64,000 nt of DNA from Geomonas sp. RF6 (GTDB lineage Bacteria > Desulfobacterota > Desulfuromonadia > Geobacterales > Geobacteraceae). The position numbers and the translations under genes are program-made. Positions within the stretch are counted from its first letter, which is position 1, and each line of letters opens with the position of its first letter. Under the pieces are notes generated by a model. It saw only the letters and a list, made by a program, of their open reading frames with translations, did not search any database and was not told the origin of the DNA. The stretch lies in contig NZ_CP087999.1 of the NCBI RefSeq assembly GCF_021044625.1, positions 2,373,001 to 2,437,000 of the forward strand, given 5' to 3'. Shown here one piece after another: positions 35,399 to 44,277 of this stretch.

Positions 35399-36682
35399 AT
35401 GGCAACTCCACCACATCTGCGGCTCGAAGGAATTTATACGCAGCGGCAGGCCGGCTTCTTCATGCAACGCATAAAGCTCCCCGCAGGGCTGATCTCGTCG
35501 GAGCAGGCGCGCAAGGTTGCCGACATAGCCGACAAGCACGCACGCGGCGTCGTGCACCTCACCGTCAGGGAAAGTATCGAGCTGCACTGGCTCACCGAGG
35601 AGGCTCTCGTCCCCGTCGCGCGTGCGCTCACTTCCGTTGGTCTGGTGAGCCGCGGTGCCTGCGGCGGCGCGGTGCGAGGTGTGGTGTGCGGCGCGCTGGG
35701 ATGTGCGGGCGCTCCCCGCCTTGAGGCGCTCTCGCGCCGGATGCACCGTCACTTCACCGGGAACCCGCGCTTCGAGAGGCTCCCCAAGAAGTTCAAGATC
35801 GGGCTGGAAGCGAACGAGTCGAGCGGGCGGCACCTGATCCAGGACATCGGAATCGTCCCCGCCGGCGACGATACCTACAATATATATTGTGCGGGCGGGC
35901 TCGGGCGCGAGCCGATGCCCGGCTTTCTCCTTGCCGAGGGGGTGCCCGAAGGGGGGCTCATCCCCCTCATCGAGGTCGTCGTCGACATATACGCGGAGCG
36001 GGGAGCGGCAGGGAAGCGCCTGAAACACCTGGTGGCGCAGCTTGGGCGCGAGGCCTTCCGCGACCTCGTCTTCTCCGACGCACATGCCCGAGAAAGCTTC
36101 CCATCCACCGCCAGCCATTTTGACACGCTCCTTCCGCTGGCAAACGGTGCTGAAGGGCGACTTGAGGCTTCGGTCTTTGCCGGTGAGCTGCAGGCCGACA
36201 GGTTGCGGGCTCTCGCCGCCTTTGCCGATCGCTGGAGCGGCGGGATCCTCACTGTCAACTCCGACCAGAACATCGCCTTCTACCTCGGCGCCGATGCGCC
36301 AGCCGCCGAGGCGGAAACGGCCCTGAAGGACGCAGGTTTTGCAGCGGCGACGAGCGCAGGGGAGGTCCCCTTCCGCGTATGCCCAGGTAACCACGAGTGC
36401 ATCCTTGGCCTCGCCCCCACACGCGACGTTGCAGCAGCCCTCGTGGAGGCGATGGGGGAAGAGGGGCGGGCGCTCACCTGGGCCCTCTCCGGATGCCCCA
36501 ACTCCTGCGCGCAGCCGCAGCTTGCAGATGTGGGGATCATCTGCGCCCGCACGGAGAAGGAAGGGGAGGAGAGGGTGCCGCGCTTCGATCTCCACCGGAA
36601 GGGGGAGGGCGCATTCGCGGAGGCGGTGGAGAAGGGGCTCACGCTGACCCAGCTATTAGACCGGGCAAATAACGTGCGATGA
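35399..36682 (+). CDS. Siroheme nitrite/sulfite reductase-family protein
   Basis: This 427-residue protein has the two-fold ferredoxin-like and siroheme layout of the nitrite/sulfite reductase family. The four Cys that hold the coupled [4Fe-4S]-siroheme centre are seen as C-x5-C in RVCPGNHEC and C-x3-C in SGCPNSCAQP. The N-terminal half carries YTQRQAGFFMQRIKLPAG and HLTVRESIELHWL. It should catalyse six-electron reduction of nitrite or sulfite. It is shorter than plant-type enzymes (over 500 residues) and no partner electron-transfer or siroheme-synthesis gene is next to it. The ATG follows AAGGAGG. The substrate is undecided. Confidence 0.88.
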   Translation: MATPPHLRLEGIYTQRQAGFFMQRIKLPAGLISSEQARKVADIADKHARGVVHLTVRESIELHWLTEEALVPVARALTSVGLVSRGACGGAVRGVVCGALGCAGAPRLEALSRRMHRHFTGNPRFERLPKKFKIGLEANESSGRHLIQDIGIVPAGDDTYNIYCAGGLGREPMPGFLLAEGVPEGGLIPLIEVVVDIYAERGAAGKRLKHLVAQLGREAFRDLVFSDAHARESFPSTASHFDTLLPLANGAEGRLEASVFAGELQADRLRALAAFADRWSGGILTVNSDQNIAFYLGADAPAAEAETALKDAGFAAATSAGEVPFRVCPGNHECILGLAPTRDVAAALVEAMGEEGRALTWALSGCPNSCAQPQLADVGIICARTEKEGEERVPRFDLHRKGEGAFAEAVEKGLTLTQLLDRANNVR

Positions 36683-37038
36683 CGGTATTCCCCGCAGGGG
36701 AGGTGTTCTTCTGCCGTCGGCTGCGGCGTGGCCGGAAAGGGCGTAAAACTGCATCTCCGGCACGACTTAGGCCACCTTTCCGCATGATCCCGCTCCTGCC
36801 GCGGCTCCGTGGCATGGTGATTGCTTTTGTATACGGAATAGCGTACACTGGGCTTCCTTTGAACGGGTGGTTTTAGAACGTTTTAGCGTTCTCTCATCGC
36901 TACCGGCAGCATTCCGAGGCGTCGGACACTCTCTGTAAATGTTTGAATTAAAGAAGCTTGTGACGGTTTTCAGACTTCCGTCGCAGTTTTTTTGACGCAC
37001 GCTTGACAAACAGAAAAATGTATGGCCTTAAATTTTTG
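36683..37038. other. Upstream region of the nuo operon
   Basis: This spacer contains a G+C-rich stem-rich stretch after the reductase gene, then a long A+T-rich tract (about 36880-37035) unusual for the window. A second TTGACA lies at 37003-37008 without a good -10. No gene was recognised. Confidence 0.5.
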
Positions 37039-37067
37039 TTGACATGGCGACGGGCAAATGACATAGT
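37039..37067 (+). promoter_or_regulatory. Promoter of the nuo operon
   Basis: A perfect TTGACA, 17-base spacer and CATAGT (4 of 6 to TATAAT) precede nuoA by 138 bases. The A+T-rich DNA upstream could help as an UP-type element. Confidence 0.65.
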
Positions 37068-37069
37068 GT

Positions 37070-37094
37070 TTTACGTAAACATGTCTACATGTCT
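37070..37094 (+). promoter_or_regulatory. Possible operator at the nuo transcription start
   Basis: A perfect palindrome tttacgtaaa (37070-37079) is followed by two direct copies of acatgtct (37079-37086, 37087-37094). They lie just where transcription should begin, so a regulator bound here would block the promoter. No regulator gene is adjacent. Confidence 0.45.
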
Positions 37095-37204
37095 ACACGG
37101 CTTGGGATACAGTATCCCAAGACCACTTGGACCATCACTGACGCGGAAATATTAGGCAAAATGCCCCTCTTACCGGAGGTAAATTCCTGTTCTATGAAGT
37201 GCAT

Positions 37205-37570
37205 ATGAGCCCATATCTAATTTTCCTCATCTTCGTAATCGCTTCCCTTGGTTTCGTGGGCCTGATCGTTGGCCTGAACGCGCTCCTTGGGCCGAGAGTC
37301 GTGTCCTCCGCAGTAAAGATGGAGCCCTTCGAGTGTGGCTCGCGGCCGCTGCAGATCCGCAACGTGCGCCCCCTCTCCATCAAGTACTACCCGGTGGCCA
37401 TCTTCTTTCTTCTCTTCGACCTGGAAACGGTGCTCCTCTTCATCTGGGCCGCATCGACCGGTAACCGCGAGCTGGCCACAGTCTCCCTTTGCTCCTTCCT
37501 CTTCTTCATGGGAGTTCTGGCGCTGGCTTTTGTCTACGTCTGGAAGGAGGGCGCACTGGAATGGCGCTAG
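37205..37570 (+). CDS. nuoA: NADH-quinone oxidoreductase subunit A
   Basis: This 121-residue membrane subunit of complex I has three hydrophobic helices and the conserved loop KMEPFECGSRPL. It helps couple quinone reduction to proton pumping, next to the quinone channel with NuoH and NuoJ. The ATG at 37205 is preferred; a GTG two codons earlier is possible, and a ribosome-binding site is weak for both. The end overlaps nuoB by 10 bases. It is the first gene of the 14-gene operon nuoA-N. Confidence 0.95.
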   Translation: MSPYLIFLIFVIASLGFVGLIVGLNALLGPRVVSSAVKMEPFECGSRPLQIRNVRPLSIKYYPVAIFFLLFDLETVLLFIWAASTGNRELATVSLCSFLFFMGVLALAFVYVWKEGALEWR

Positions 37571-38049
37571 ATTTTCTCACCACCAGAAAAGACGAACTGA
37601 TCGGCTGGGTCCGCAAGTTCAGTCTCTTCCCCTATCCGTTTGTTACCGCCTGCTGCGGCATGGAGTTCATGTCCGTCGCATCCACCATCTATGACACCGA
37701 CCGTTTCGGCGCGGCGCTCCCCCGCTTTACTCCGCGGCAGAGCGACCTCCTCATGGTGGTAGGTACCATTACCCACAAGGAAGCACCGGTCATCAAGAAA
37801 GTGTATGACCAGATGTGCGATCCGAAGTGGGTCATGGCGTTTGGGGCGTGCGCCACCAGCGGCGGCTTCTACCGCAACTACTCCGTCGTGCAGGGCGTGG
37901 ACAAGATCATCCCGGTCGATATCTACATCCCGGGTTGCCCGCCGCGTCCGGAGATGGTCATCGACGCGATCATGAAGCTGCAGGACAGGATCGCCGGCGA
38001 GCACCATCCGATCCTCCCGTTTGAAGAGCAGAACCCGGTAAAGATTTAA
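37561..38049 (+). CDS. nuoB: NADH-quinone oxidoreductase subunit B
   Basis: This 162-residue subunit carries the N2 [4Fe-4S] cluster that passes electrons to quinone. The cluster ligands appear in TACCGMEF, in GACATSGG and in PGCPPRPE. It sits in the connecting fragment with NuoC, NuoD and NuoI. The ATG overlaps the end of nuoA by 10 bases. A 221-bp gap to nuoC follows, the only large gap in the operon. Confidence 0.97.
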   Translation: MALDFLTTRKDELIGWVRKFSLFPYPFVTACCGMEFMSVASTIYDTDRFGAALPRFTPRQSDLLMVVGTITHKEAPVIKKVYDQMCDPKWVMAFGACATSGGFYRNYSVVQGVDKIIPVDIYIPGCPPRPEMVIDAIMKLQDRIAGEHHPILPFEEQNPVKI

Positions 38050-38270
38050 GGCTCTCCCGCGAGCCTGGCAGCGACCGACCGCGGTCCTCCCGGTAGTACT
38101 CTGAAAATCTGCCGAAAAAAATCCCTCACCCGCAGTGAGTACCCTCGATGAAGAGGCAAATTGGCGGGAAATCCCCGGGGTGTAATTCTGCGCCATAAGG
38201 GGGCGGTGGGAAAAGATTAGTCACTTGGGCTAGATGCGAGCTTTGCCAATCCATAAGTAGAGAGAAAAGC
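38050..38270 (+). other. Unusual 221-bp gap inside the nuo operon
   Basis: All other neighbours in the operon overlap or lie within 10 bp. This gap has no open frame with a good start, and contains small palindromes such as ctctcccgcgag and ccgaccgcggtc. It may hold an internal promoter or a processing site that sets nuoAB apart from nuoC-N; no -35/-10 pair is convincing. Confidence 0.45.
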
Positions 38271-38735
38271 ATGGTCTACGAAACCATAAACACCGAGTTG
38301 AAAGGCCTCTTCGAGAGCTCGTGGGACTCACACGGCATGCTGGTGCTGGAGACCCGTCGCGAGGATCTCGTTCCCCTGGTGACCCGGCTGAAGAACGAGC
38401 TGGGCTTCAACGTCTTCCTGGACGTCACCGCCATCGACTACCCGGAGCGCGAGCCGCGCTTCACGGTCGTCTACCACTTCCTCTCCACCACGCAGAAGAC
38501 GCGGATCCGCCTCAAGCTGCAGGTGTCGGAGAGCGATCCGACGGTGCCGACCCTGACCGGCCTGTACAACTCCTCGCGCTTCATGGAGCGCGAGTGTCAC
38601 GAGATGTACGGCATCAAGTTCACCGGGAACAACGACCTGCGCCCGATTCTTCTGTATGAGGGCTTCGTCGGCCACCCCTTGAGAAAAGACTACCCCATCG
38701 ATCAGGAGCAGCCCCTGGTCGACTATCGGAAATAG
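38271..38735 (+). CDS. nuoC: NADH-quinone oxidoreductase subunit C
   Basis: This 154-residue subunit of the peripheral arm, family 30-kDa subunit, has the conserved end FMERECHEMYGIKFTGN.. and HPLRKDYPI. It supports NuoD and has no cofactor. It is a separate protein here, unlike the NuoCD fusion of E. coli. Its ribosome-binding site is AGAGAGAAA. NuoD begins directly after its stop. Confidence 0.95.
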   Translation: MVYETINTELKGLFESSWDSHGMLVLETRREDLVPLVTRLKNELGFNVFLDVTAIDYPEREPRFTVVYHFLSTTQKTRIRLKLQVSESDPTVPTLTGLYNSSRFMERECHEMYGIKFTGNNDLRPILLYEGFVGHPLRKDYPIDQEQPLVDYRK

Positions 38736-39956
38736 GTGAGGAAAGTGGAATATAAATCCCCAGTTCGATCTTACCTAGAAGAGACGGCGGACCCGAACCA
38801 CGTGGTGGTGAACCTCGGGCCCTCGCACCCGGCAACCCACGGCACGATCCAGATCATTGCCGAGCTGGATGGCGAGACGGTGAAGAAGGCCGACATTCAC
38901 TGCGGCTACCTGCACCGCGGCTTCGAGAAGGAAGCTGAGCACCACACCTACCACAAGGTGATCCCCTACACCGACCGGCTCAACTACTGCTCCAGCCTCA
39001 ACAACAACTTCGCCTACTGCGCGGCCGTAGAGCAGCTGCTCGGCATCGAGATCACCCCGCGCACGAAGTACATCCGTACCCTCCTCGCGGAGTACAACAG
39101 GATCTCCGACCACGTCTGCTGCATCGCGGCGACGGTCATGGAGTGCGGCGCGATGACCGCCTTCCTGTATCTCATGACGGTGCGCGACTACATCTTCGAG
39201 CACTTAAACCACCTGACCGGTGCGCGCCTCACCTACTCGTACGGGCGCGTCGGCGGGCTGGCCCGCGACCTGCCGGAAGGGTGGCTGGTTCGTCTCGAGG
39301 AGATCCTCCAGTTCACGGAGAAGTACCTGGAGAGGATCCACGGCCTCCTGGACAGAAACCGCATCTTCATCGACCGCACGAGAAACGTCGGCGCCATGAC
39401 CCAGGAACACGCTTTCGACTGGGGCTTCACCGGCGTCATGCTCCGCTCTACCGGCGCGAAGATCGACATCCGCAAGGACAACCCGTACCTCGCCTACGAC
39501 GAGCTCGACTTCGAGGTGCCGGTCGGCATCAAGGGTGACAACTACGACCGGTACTACGTGCGCATGCGCGAGATCGACGAGTCGATCCACATGATCCGCC
39601 AGCTGGTGAAGATGATCCCGGAAGGGCCGATCAACGTGACGAACCACCGGGTCGTCTACCCGGAGAAGAACCTCGTCTACTCCGAGATCGAGTCCCTCAT
39701 CAACCACTTCAAGCTGGTGATCGACGGGATCCAGGTTCCGGCGGGGGAGACGTACGTCTCCCACGAGTGCCCCAACGGCGAGCTCGGCTTCTACCTTGTC
39801 AGCGACGGCACCGGCCGCCCCTACAAGCTGCACGTGCGCGGCCCCTCCTTCGTGCACATGGGCGCCATGCACACCCTTCTCGAAGGGGGGCAGATCGCCG
39901 ACGTCATCGCGACATTCGGCTCCATCAACATGATCGGCGGGGAGTGTGACCGATGA
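38736..39956 (+). CDS. nuoD: NADH-quinone oxidoreductase subunit D
   Basis: This 406-residue 49-kDa-type subunit forms the quinone pocket with NuoB. It carries VVVNLGPSHPATHGT and HCGYLHRGFEKEAEHHTYH, and ends PSFVHMGAMHTLLEGGQIADV. The gene starts with GTG directly after the nuoC stop. A second GTG three codons on is equally possible, and the ribosome-binding site does not decide between them. The stop overlaps the nuoE start (ATGA). Confidence 0.95.
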   Translation: MRKVEYKSPVRSYLEETADPNHVVVNLGPSHPATHGTIQIIAELDGETVKKADIHCGYLHRGFEKEAEHHTYHKVIPYTDRLNYCSSLNNNFAYCAAVEQLLGIEITPRTKYIRTLLAEYNRISDHVCCIAATVMECGAMTAFLYLMTVRDYIFEHLNHLTGARLTYSYGRVGGLARDLPEGWLVRLEEILQFTEKYLERIHGLLDRNRIFIDRTRNVGAMTQEHAFDWGFTGVMLRSTGAKIDIRKDNPYLAYDELDFEVPVGIKGDNYDRYYVRMREIDESIHMIRQLVKMIPEGPINVTNHRVVYPEKNLVYSEIESLINHFKLVIDGIQVPAGETYVSHECPNGELGFYLVSDGTGRPYKLHVRGPSFVHMGAMHTLLEGGQIADVIATFGSINMIGGECDR

Positions 39957-40417
39957 GTTGCCTTAAAGAACAATTCGACGAACTGCGCAAGATCTATCCG
40001 GACGAGATCAAGGACGCCATGGTGCTGCCCCTCCTCCAGATGACCCTGAAGGCGAAGGGGCACCTGGTCGAGAGCGACGCGCTGTACATCGCGGACTACC
40101 TCGAACTCCCGGCCATGCAGGTGAAAGAGGCGATGACCTGGTACTCCATGCTCTACCGCACCCCGGTAGGGAAGCATGTGGTGAAGGTCTGCCGCTCCGT
40201 GGCGTGCTCGCTGCGCGGCGAGCAGCGCATAGTCGCCCACATCTCCAAAAAGCTCGGGATCAAGCCGGGTGAGACGACGGCTGACAACAAGTTCACCCTG
40301 CTCGAGGTGGAGTGCCTGGCAAGCTGCGGCACCGCTCCGATGATGCAGATCAACGACACCTACCACGAAGATTTGACCGAAGCGAAGATCGATCAGATTC
40401 TGGAGGCGCTTCAATGA
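39953..40417 (+). CDS. nuoE: NADH-quinone oxidoreductase subunit E
   Basis: This 154-residue subunit binds the N1a [2Fe-2S] cluster. Its ligands are the pair in VCRSVACSLRG and the pair in ECLASCGTAP. It belongs to the NADH-oxidising module with NuoF and NuoG. Both ends overlap their neighbours by ATGA, which points to coupled translation. Confidence 0.96.
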   Translation: MSCLKEQFDELRKIYPDEIKDAMVLPLLQMTLKAKGHLVESDALYIADYLELPAMQVKEAMTWYSMLYRTPVGKHVVKVCRSVACSLRGEQRIVAHISKKLGIKPGETTADNKFTLLEVECLASCGTAPMMQINDTYHEDLTEAKIDQILEALQ

Positions 40418-41700
40418 ACGGCCATAGGGTCTTCTTCACATTCGACATAACCGAGGACTGCCACACCCTCGACGCCTACAAAAAGCGCGGCGGCTACGAA
40501 GCGCTGGCGAAGGTGCTGAAGGATGGGTTGCAGCCCGCCGACGTGCAGGCGGAAGTTGCCGCCTCGGGCTTGAGAGGGCGCGGCGGCGCGGGCTTCCCCA
40601 CCGCCACCAAGTGGTCCTTCCTGGCGAAGAACTCCCCGGTGTACTACCTCGTCTGCAACGCCGACGAGGGCGAGCCGGGTACCTTCAAGGACCGCTGGAT
40701 CTTCGAGCACACCCCGCACAACCTCATCGAGGGGATGGTGCTGGCCTCGTACGCGATCAACAGCCGCCACTCCTTCATCTACATCCGTGGCGAGTTCGAC
40801 CTCTCCTACAAGCGCCTGATGACCGCGCTGAAGGAAGCGTACGCGGCGGGGCTCGTCGGCAAGAACATCATGGGGAGCGACTTCTCCTGCGACATCATCG
40901 TGCAGCAGGGTGGCGGGGCGTACGTCTGCGGCGAGGAATCCTCGCTCCTCTCCTCCATCGAGGGGAAGAAAGGGTACCCGAAGAACAAGCCCCCCTTCCC
41001 GGCGGTGAAAGGTCTCTTCCAGGCACCGACCTGCGTGAACAACGTGGAGACCCTCTCGGTACTCCCGTGGATCCTTCGGAACGGCGGCGCGAAGTACGCG
41101 GAGTACGGCACCGAGAAGAACAAGGGGACGAGGCTCTTCGGCATCTCCGGGCACGTGAAGCGCCCCGGGATGTACGAGCGCGAGGTCGGCTACCCCTACA
41201 AGAAGATGATCTACGAGGACTGCGGCGGCATCCTCGGCGACAAGGCGCTGAAGGCGGTCATTCCGGGTGGTAACTCCACCCCGATCCTGAAGCCGGAGCA
41301 GATCGAGAACCTGACCATGGACATCGAGGCGGTCGCCGCCCAGGGCTCCATGCTCGGTTCCGGCGGCGTCATCGTCATCGCCGAGGGGACGTGCATCCCG
41401 ACGCTGCTCCAGGTCATGACCCGCTTCTACGCTCACGAGTCTTGCGGACAGTGCACCCCCTGCCGCGAAGGCACCACCTGGATGAACCAGATCGTGACCC
41501 GCATCGCCAAAGGGCAGGGGAAGGCCGGCGACATCGAGAACCTGGAGCGCATCGCGAAGGGGATCATGGGGAACACGGTTTGCGCGCTGGGGGCCGCGGC
41601 GGCCATGCCGGTGCAGAGCTACCTGAAGCAGTTCAGACACGAGTTCGAATACTTCATCGAACACGGCCGGTCCATGTGCGACGGTCGTTTGGAAATCTAG
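40414..41700 (+). CDS. nuoF: NADH-quinone oxidoreductase subunit F
   Basis: This 428-residue subunit oxidises NADH. It shows the FMN/NADH sites GRGGAGFPTATKW and CNADEGEPGTFKDRW and the N3 [4Fe-4S] ligands in ESCGQCTPCREGT. Electrons go to NuoG through the Fe-S chain. The ATG overlaps the nuoE stop. Together with NuoE and NuoG it completes the NADH dehydrogenase module, so this complex should use NADH directly rather than ferredoxin. Confidence 0.97.
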   Translation: MNGHRVFFTFDITEDCHTLDAYKKRGGYEALAKVLKDGLQPADVQAEVAASGLRGRGGAGFPTATKWSFLAKNSPVYYLVCNADEGEPGTFKDRWIFEHTPHNLIEGMVLASYAINSRHSFIYIRGEFDLSYKRLMTALKEAYAAGLVGKNIMGSDFSCDIIVQQGGGAYVCGEESSLLSSIEGKKGYPKNKPPFPAVKGLFQAPTCVNNVETLSVLPWILRNGGAKYAEYGTEKNKGTRLFGISGHVKRPGMYEREVGYPYKKMIYEDCGGILGDKALKAVIPGGNSTPILKPEQIENLTMDIEAVAAQGSMLGSGGVIVIAEGTCIPTLLQVMTRFYAHESCGQCTPCREGTTWMNQIVTRIAKGQGKAGDIENLERIAKGIMGNTVCALGAAAAMPVQSYLKQFRHEFEYFIEHGRSMCDGRLEI

Positions 41701-41710
41701 AAGGCGCTCT

Positions 41711-43120
41711 ATGTCCAATATCGAATTTTCCATCGACGACAAGAAGCTCGAGGCGCTGCCGGGGGAGACGGTGCTCAAGGCGGCACTGCGAAACGGGATC
41801 GACATCCCGTATCTCTGCTACCACCCCTGCCTCTCCATTGCAGGTAACTGCCGCATCTGCCTGGTGCGCATCAAGGGACGCCCCGGCTTCCACCCCTCCT
41901 GCAACCTTCCGGTTGCCCCGGGGATGGAGATCGAGAGCGACTGCGAGGACGTCTCCGCGGTCCGGAAGAACGTGATGCAGTTCATCACCCTGAACCACCC
42001 GGTCGACTGCCCGGTGTGCGACAAGGCGGGCGAGTGCAAGCTGCAGAACTACCACTTCAAGTACAACGGCTCCGCGTCCCTTTCCATCGACGCGAAGAAG
42101 CACAAGCCGAAGTTCTACGACGTGAATGAGCGGATCCTGCTCGACGCGGAGCGCTGCATCCTCTGCTCCCGCTGCGTGCGCTTCACCCACGAGATCTCCA
42201 AGTCGGGGATGCTGGGGATCACGGAGCGCGGCCAGCAGTCGAGGGTCGAGCACCTGGAGAGCGGAGCGGCGAAGGACGACTACTCCGACAACATCATCCA
42301 GAACTGCCCGGTCGGCGCGCTTCTCTCCCGCGACTTCCTGTACAAGAGCCGCGTGTGGTACCTGGAGCCGGTGGCAAGCGTTTGCAACGGCTGCGCCCGC
42401 GGTTGCTCGGTCGATGTGTGGCGCCGCAAGCACCACTGGAAGGTCCGTGCCCTCGGTTCCGAGAAGAACCGCATGGCGTACCGCATCACCGCGAAGCAGA
42501 ACGACGACATCAACGGCCGCTGGATCTGCAACAAAGGTTTCGACCTGAACAAGCAGATCAACGACTTCGCCTCCCGCGCCACGAAGCCGGCGATCGGCGG
42601 GATGGACGCAACGTGCCAGGATGCGCTCTCGGAAGCCAGGAAGCTCATCTTCGAAGCGAAGAAGCCGGCCGCCATCGTCTCGGCACATGCCTCCAACGAG
42701 GAGCTGGAAGCCTTCAAGAAGACGCTCGGCTCCCGCGTGGAAGTGTATGTCCGGAAGGACTACGAGCCGGCGGCAGGTGAGGTGGTGGAGGACGAGCTCC
42801 TCATCAAGGCTGACAAGAACCCGAACAGCACGAAGGTGGAGGAGCTCTTCGGGAAGGAAAGCTTCTCCGCAGCCGCAGGTCACGACCTTGTGCTGGTGTG
42901 GGGTGACAACGTCGAGTACTCCGCCCTCTCGGGCGCCAAGATCATTCATCTCGCCACCCAGAAGCCGAACGGGAACCCGGACGTCCTGATCCCCATCTCC
43001 ACCCAGTTCGAGCGCAAGGGGAGCTATACCAATTTCGAGGGCAAGGTAAACCGTTTCGAACAGGTGTTCGATAAGCCCGAGCTGGTGCTCCATGCCAGCG
43101 ACGTGTTTGGGAGACTGTAG
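41711..43120 (+). CDS. nuoG: NADH-quinone oxidoreductase subunit G, short form
   Basis: This 469-residue subunit carries a chain of Fe-S centres. A ferredoxin-type N1b [2Fe-2S] site (YHPCLSIAGNCRIC) comes first. A His/Cys3 N5 site (HPVDCPVCDKAGEC) and an N4 site (CILCSRCVRF..CPVGAL) follow, then an N7-type site (CNGCARGC). The C-terminal molybdopterin-oxidoreductase-like domain is much shorter than in E. coli NuoG (about 908 residues). The stop is 4 bp before nuoH, so there is no split second half here. Electron transfer should be intact. Confidence 0.93.
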   Translation: MSNIEFSIDDKKLEALPGETVLKAALRNGIDIPYLCYHPCLSIAGNCRICLVRIKGRPGFHPSCNLPVAPGMEIESDCEDVSAVRKNVMQFITLNHPVDCPVCDKAGECKLQNYHFKYNGSASLSIDAKKHKPKFYDVNERILLDAERCILCSRCVRFTHEISKSGMLGITERGQQSRVEHLESGAAKDDYSDNIIQNCPVGALLSRDFLYKSRVWYLEPVASVCNGCARGCSVDVWRRKHHWKVRALGSEKNRMAYRITAKQNDDINGRWICNKGFDLNKQINDFASRATKPAIGGMDATCQDALSEARKLIFEAKKPAAIVSAHASNEELEAFKKTLGSRVEVYVRKDYEPAAGEVVEDELLIKADKNPNSTKVEELFGKESFSAAAGHDLVLVWGDNVEYSALSGAKIIHLATQKPNGNPDVLIPISTQFERKGSYTNFEGKVNRFEQVFDKPELVLHASDVFGRL

Positions 43121-43124
43121 CGCT

Positions 43125-44270
43125 ATGACTCAGGACCTTATCGTTTACTTGGCATTCATGGGATACGCCATCGCCTTCATGGTCGGCCTGGCAACCGTCT
43201 TCACCTGGGTGGAGAGGAAGCAGTCCGCCATCATGGCAGACCGTATCGGCGCAAACCGCGCCTACATCCGTATCCCCTTCACCGACATCAAGCTCACGGC
43301 CATGGGGCTTTTCCACGGGATCGCGGACGGCACGAAGATGCTCCTGAAGGAGAACTTCACCCCGTCGACCTACGACCTCCTCTGCTACAACCTGGCCCCG
43401 TGGCTGGCGGCGGTCCCGGTCCTCCTGGTCTTCTCCATCGTCCCCTTCGGCGGGACGTTGATGCCGGGGCACCTCTTGGACATCCAGTTCCTGAGGGACT
43501 TCTTCGGTGACCGCTCCTACGCCATGCAGGTGGCGCACCTCGATGCAGGTGTCCTCATCATGCTGTCGATCTCCGGCATCGGGATCCTCGGCATCATGCT
43601 CGCCGGCTGGTCCTCCAACAACAAGTTCTCCCTCTTGGGCGCCGGCCGCGCCGCCTCCCAGATGATCTCCTACGAGGTCGCCATGGGGCTCGCGCTGATC
43701 TCGCTGGTGGTGACCTTCGGGACGCTGGACATCAGCCAGATGGTGCGGGCGCAGAGCGAGACGATCGGCGGCATCCTCCCTGCCTGGGGGGTATTCAAGC
43801 AGCCGCTGGCCGCCCTTCTCTTCCTCACCGCGGCGATCGCGGAGAACAAGAGGGTGCCGTTCGACATGCCCGAGTGCGAGTCGGAGCTCGTCTCCGGTTA
43901 CTTCACCGAGTACACCGCCATGAAGATGGGTCTCTTCATGCTCTCCGAGTTCATCACCATCGTTGTGGCCTCGGCCCTCATGGTGACCCTCTTCCTCGGT
44001 GGCTGTAACCTGCCGTACATGAACGACGCCGGCTTCCTCCTCCCGGGGGGGACCCAGATCGCGCTGCCGCACCTGGTGGTGGTCGTGGTACAGATGGTGA
44101 CCTTCCTGGTGAAGGTCTTCCTGACCGGCTGCTTCATGGTGCAGATCCGCTGGTCCCTGCCGCGCTTCCGTTACGACCAGCTCCTCGCCTTCGGCTGGAA
44201 GCTTCTCCTGCCGCTGGCTGCCGCCAATCTTATTGTGACCGCGATAGTTCGCTGGTTCACTCTGACTTGA
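43125..44270 (+). CDS. nuoH: NADH-quinone oxidoreductase subunit H
   Basis: This 381-residue membrane subunit has about eight helices and links quinone binding to the proton pumps. It shows the conserved WVERKQSAIMADRIGANR start, GADGTK-like loop GIADGTKMLLKE, and AENKRVPFDMPECESELVSG. The ATG lies 4 bp after the nuoG stop. It contacts NuoA and NuoB at the quinone channel. Confidence 0.96.
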   Translation: MTQDLIVYLAFMGYAIAFMVGLATVFTWVERKQSAIMADRIGANRAYIRIPFTDIKLTAMGLFHGIADGTKMLLKENFTPSTYDLLCYNLAPWLAAVPVLLVFSIVPFGGTLMPGHLLDIQFLRDFFGDRSYAMQVAHLDAGVLIMLSISGIGILGIMLAGWSSNNKFSLLGAGRAASQMISYEVAMGLALISLVVTFGTLDISQMVRAQSETIGGILPAWGVFKQPLAALLFLTAAIAENKRVPFDMPECESELVSGYFTEYTAMKMGLFMLSEFITIVVASALMVTLFLGGCNLPYMNDAGFLLPGGTQIALPHLVVVVVQMVTFLVKVFLTGCFMVQIRWSLPRFRYDQLLAFGWKLLLPLAAANLIVTAIVRWFTLT

Positions 44271-44277
44271 GGACGAT

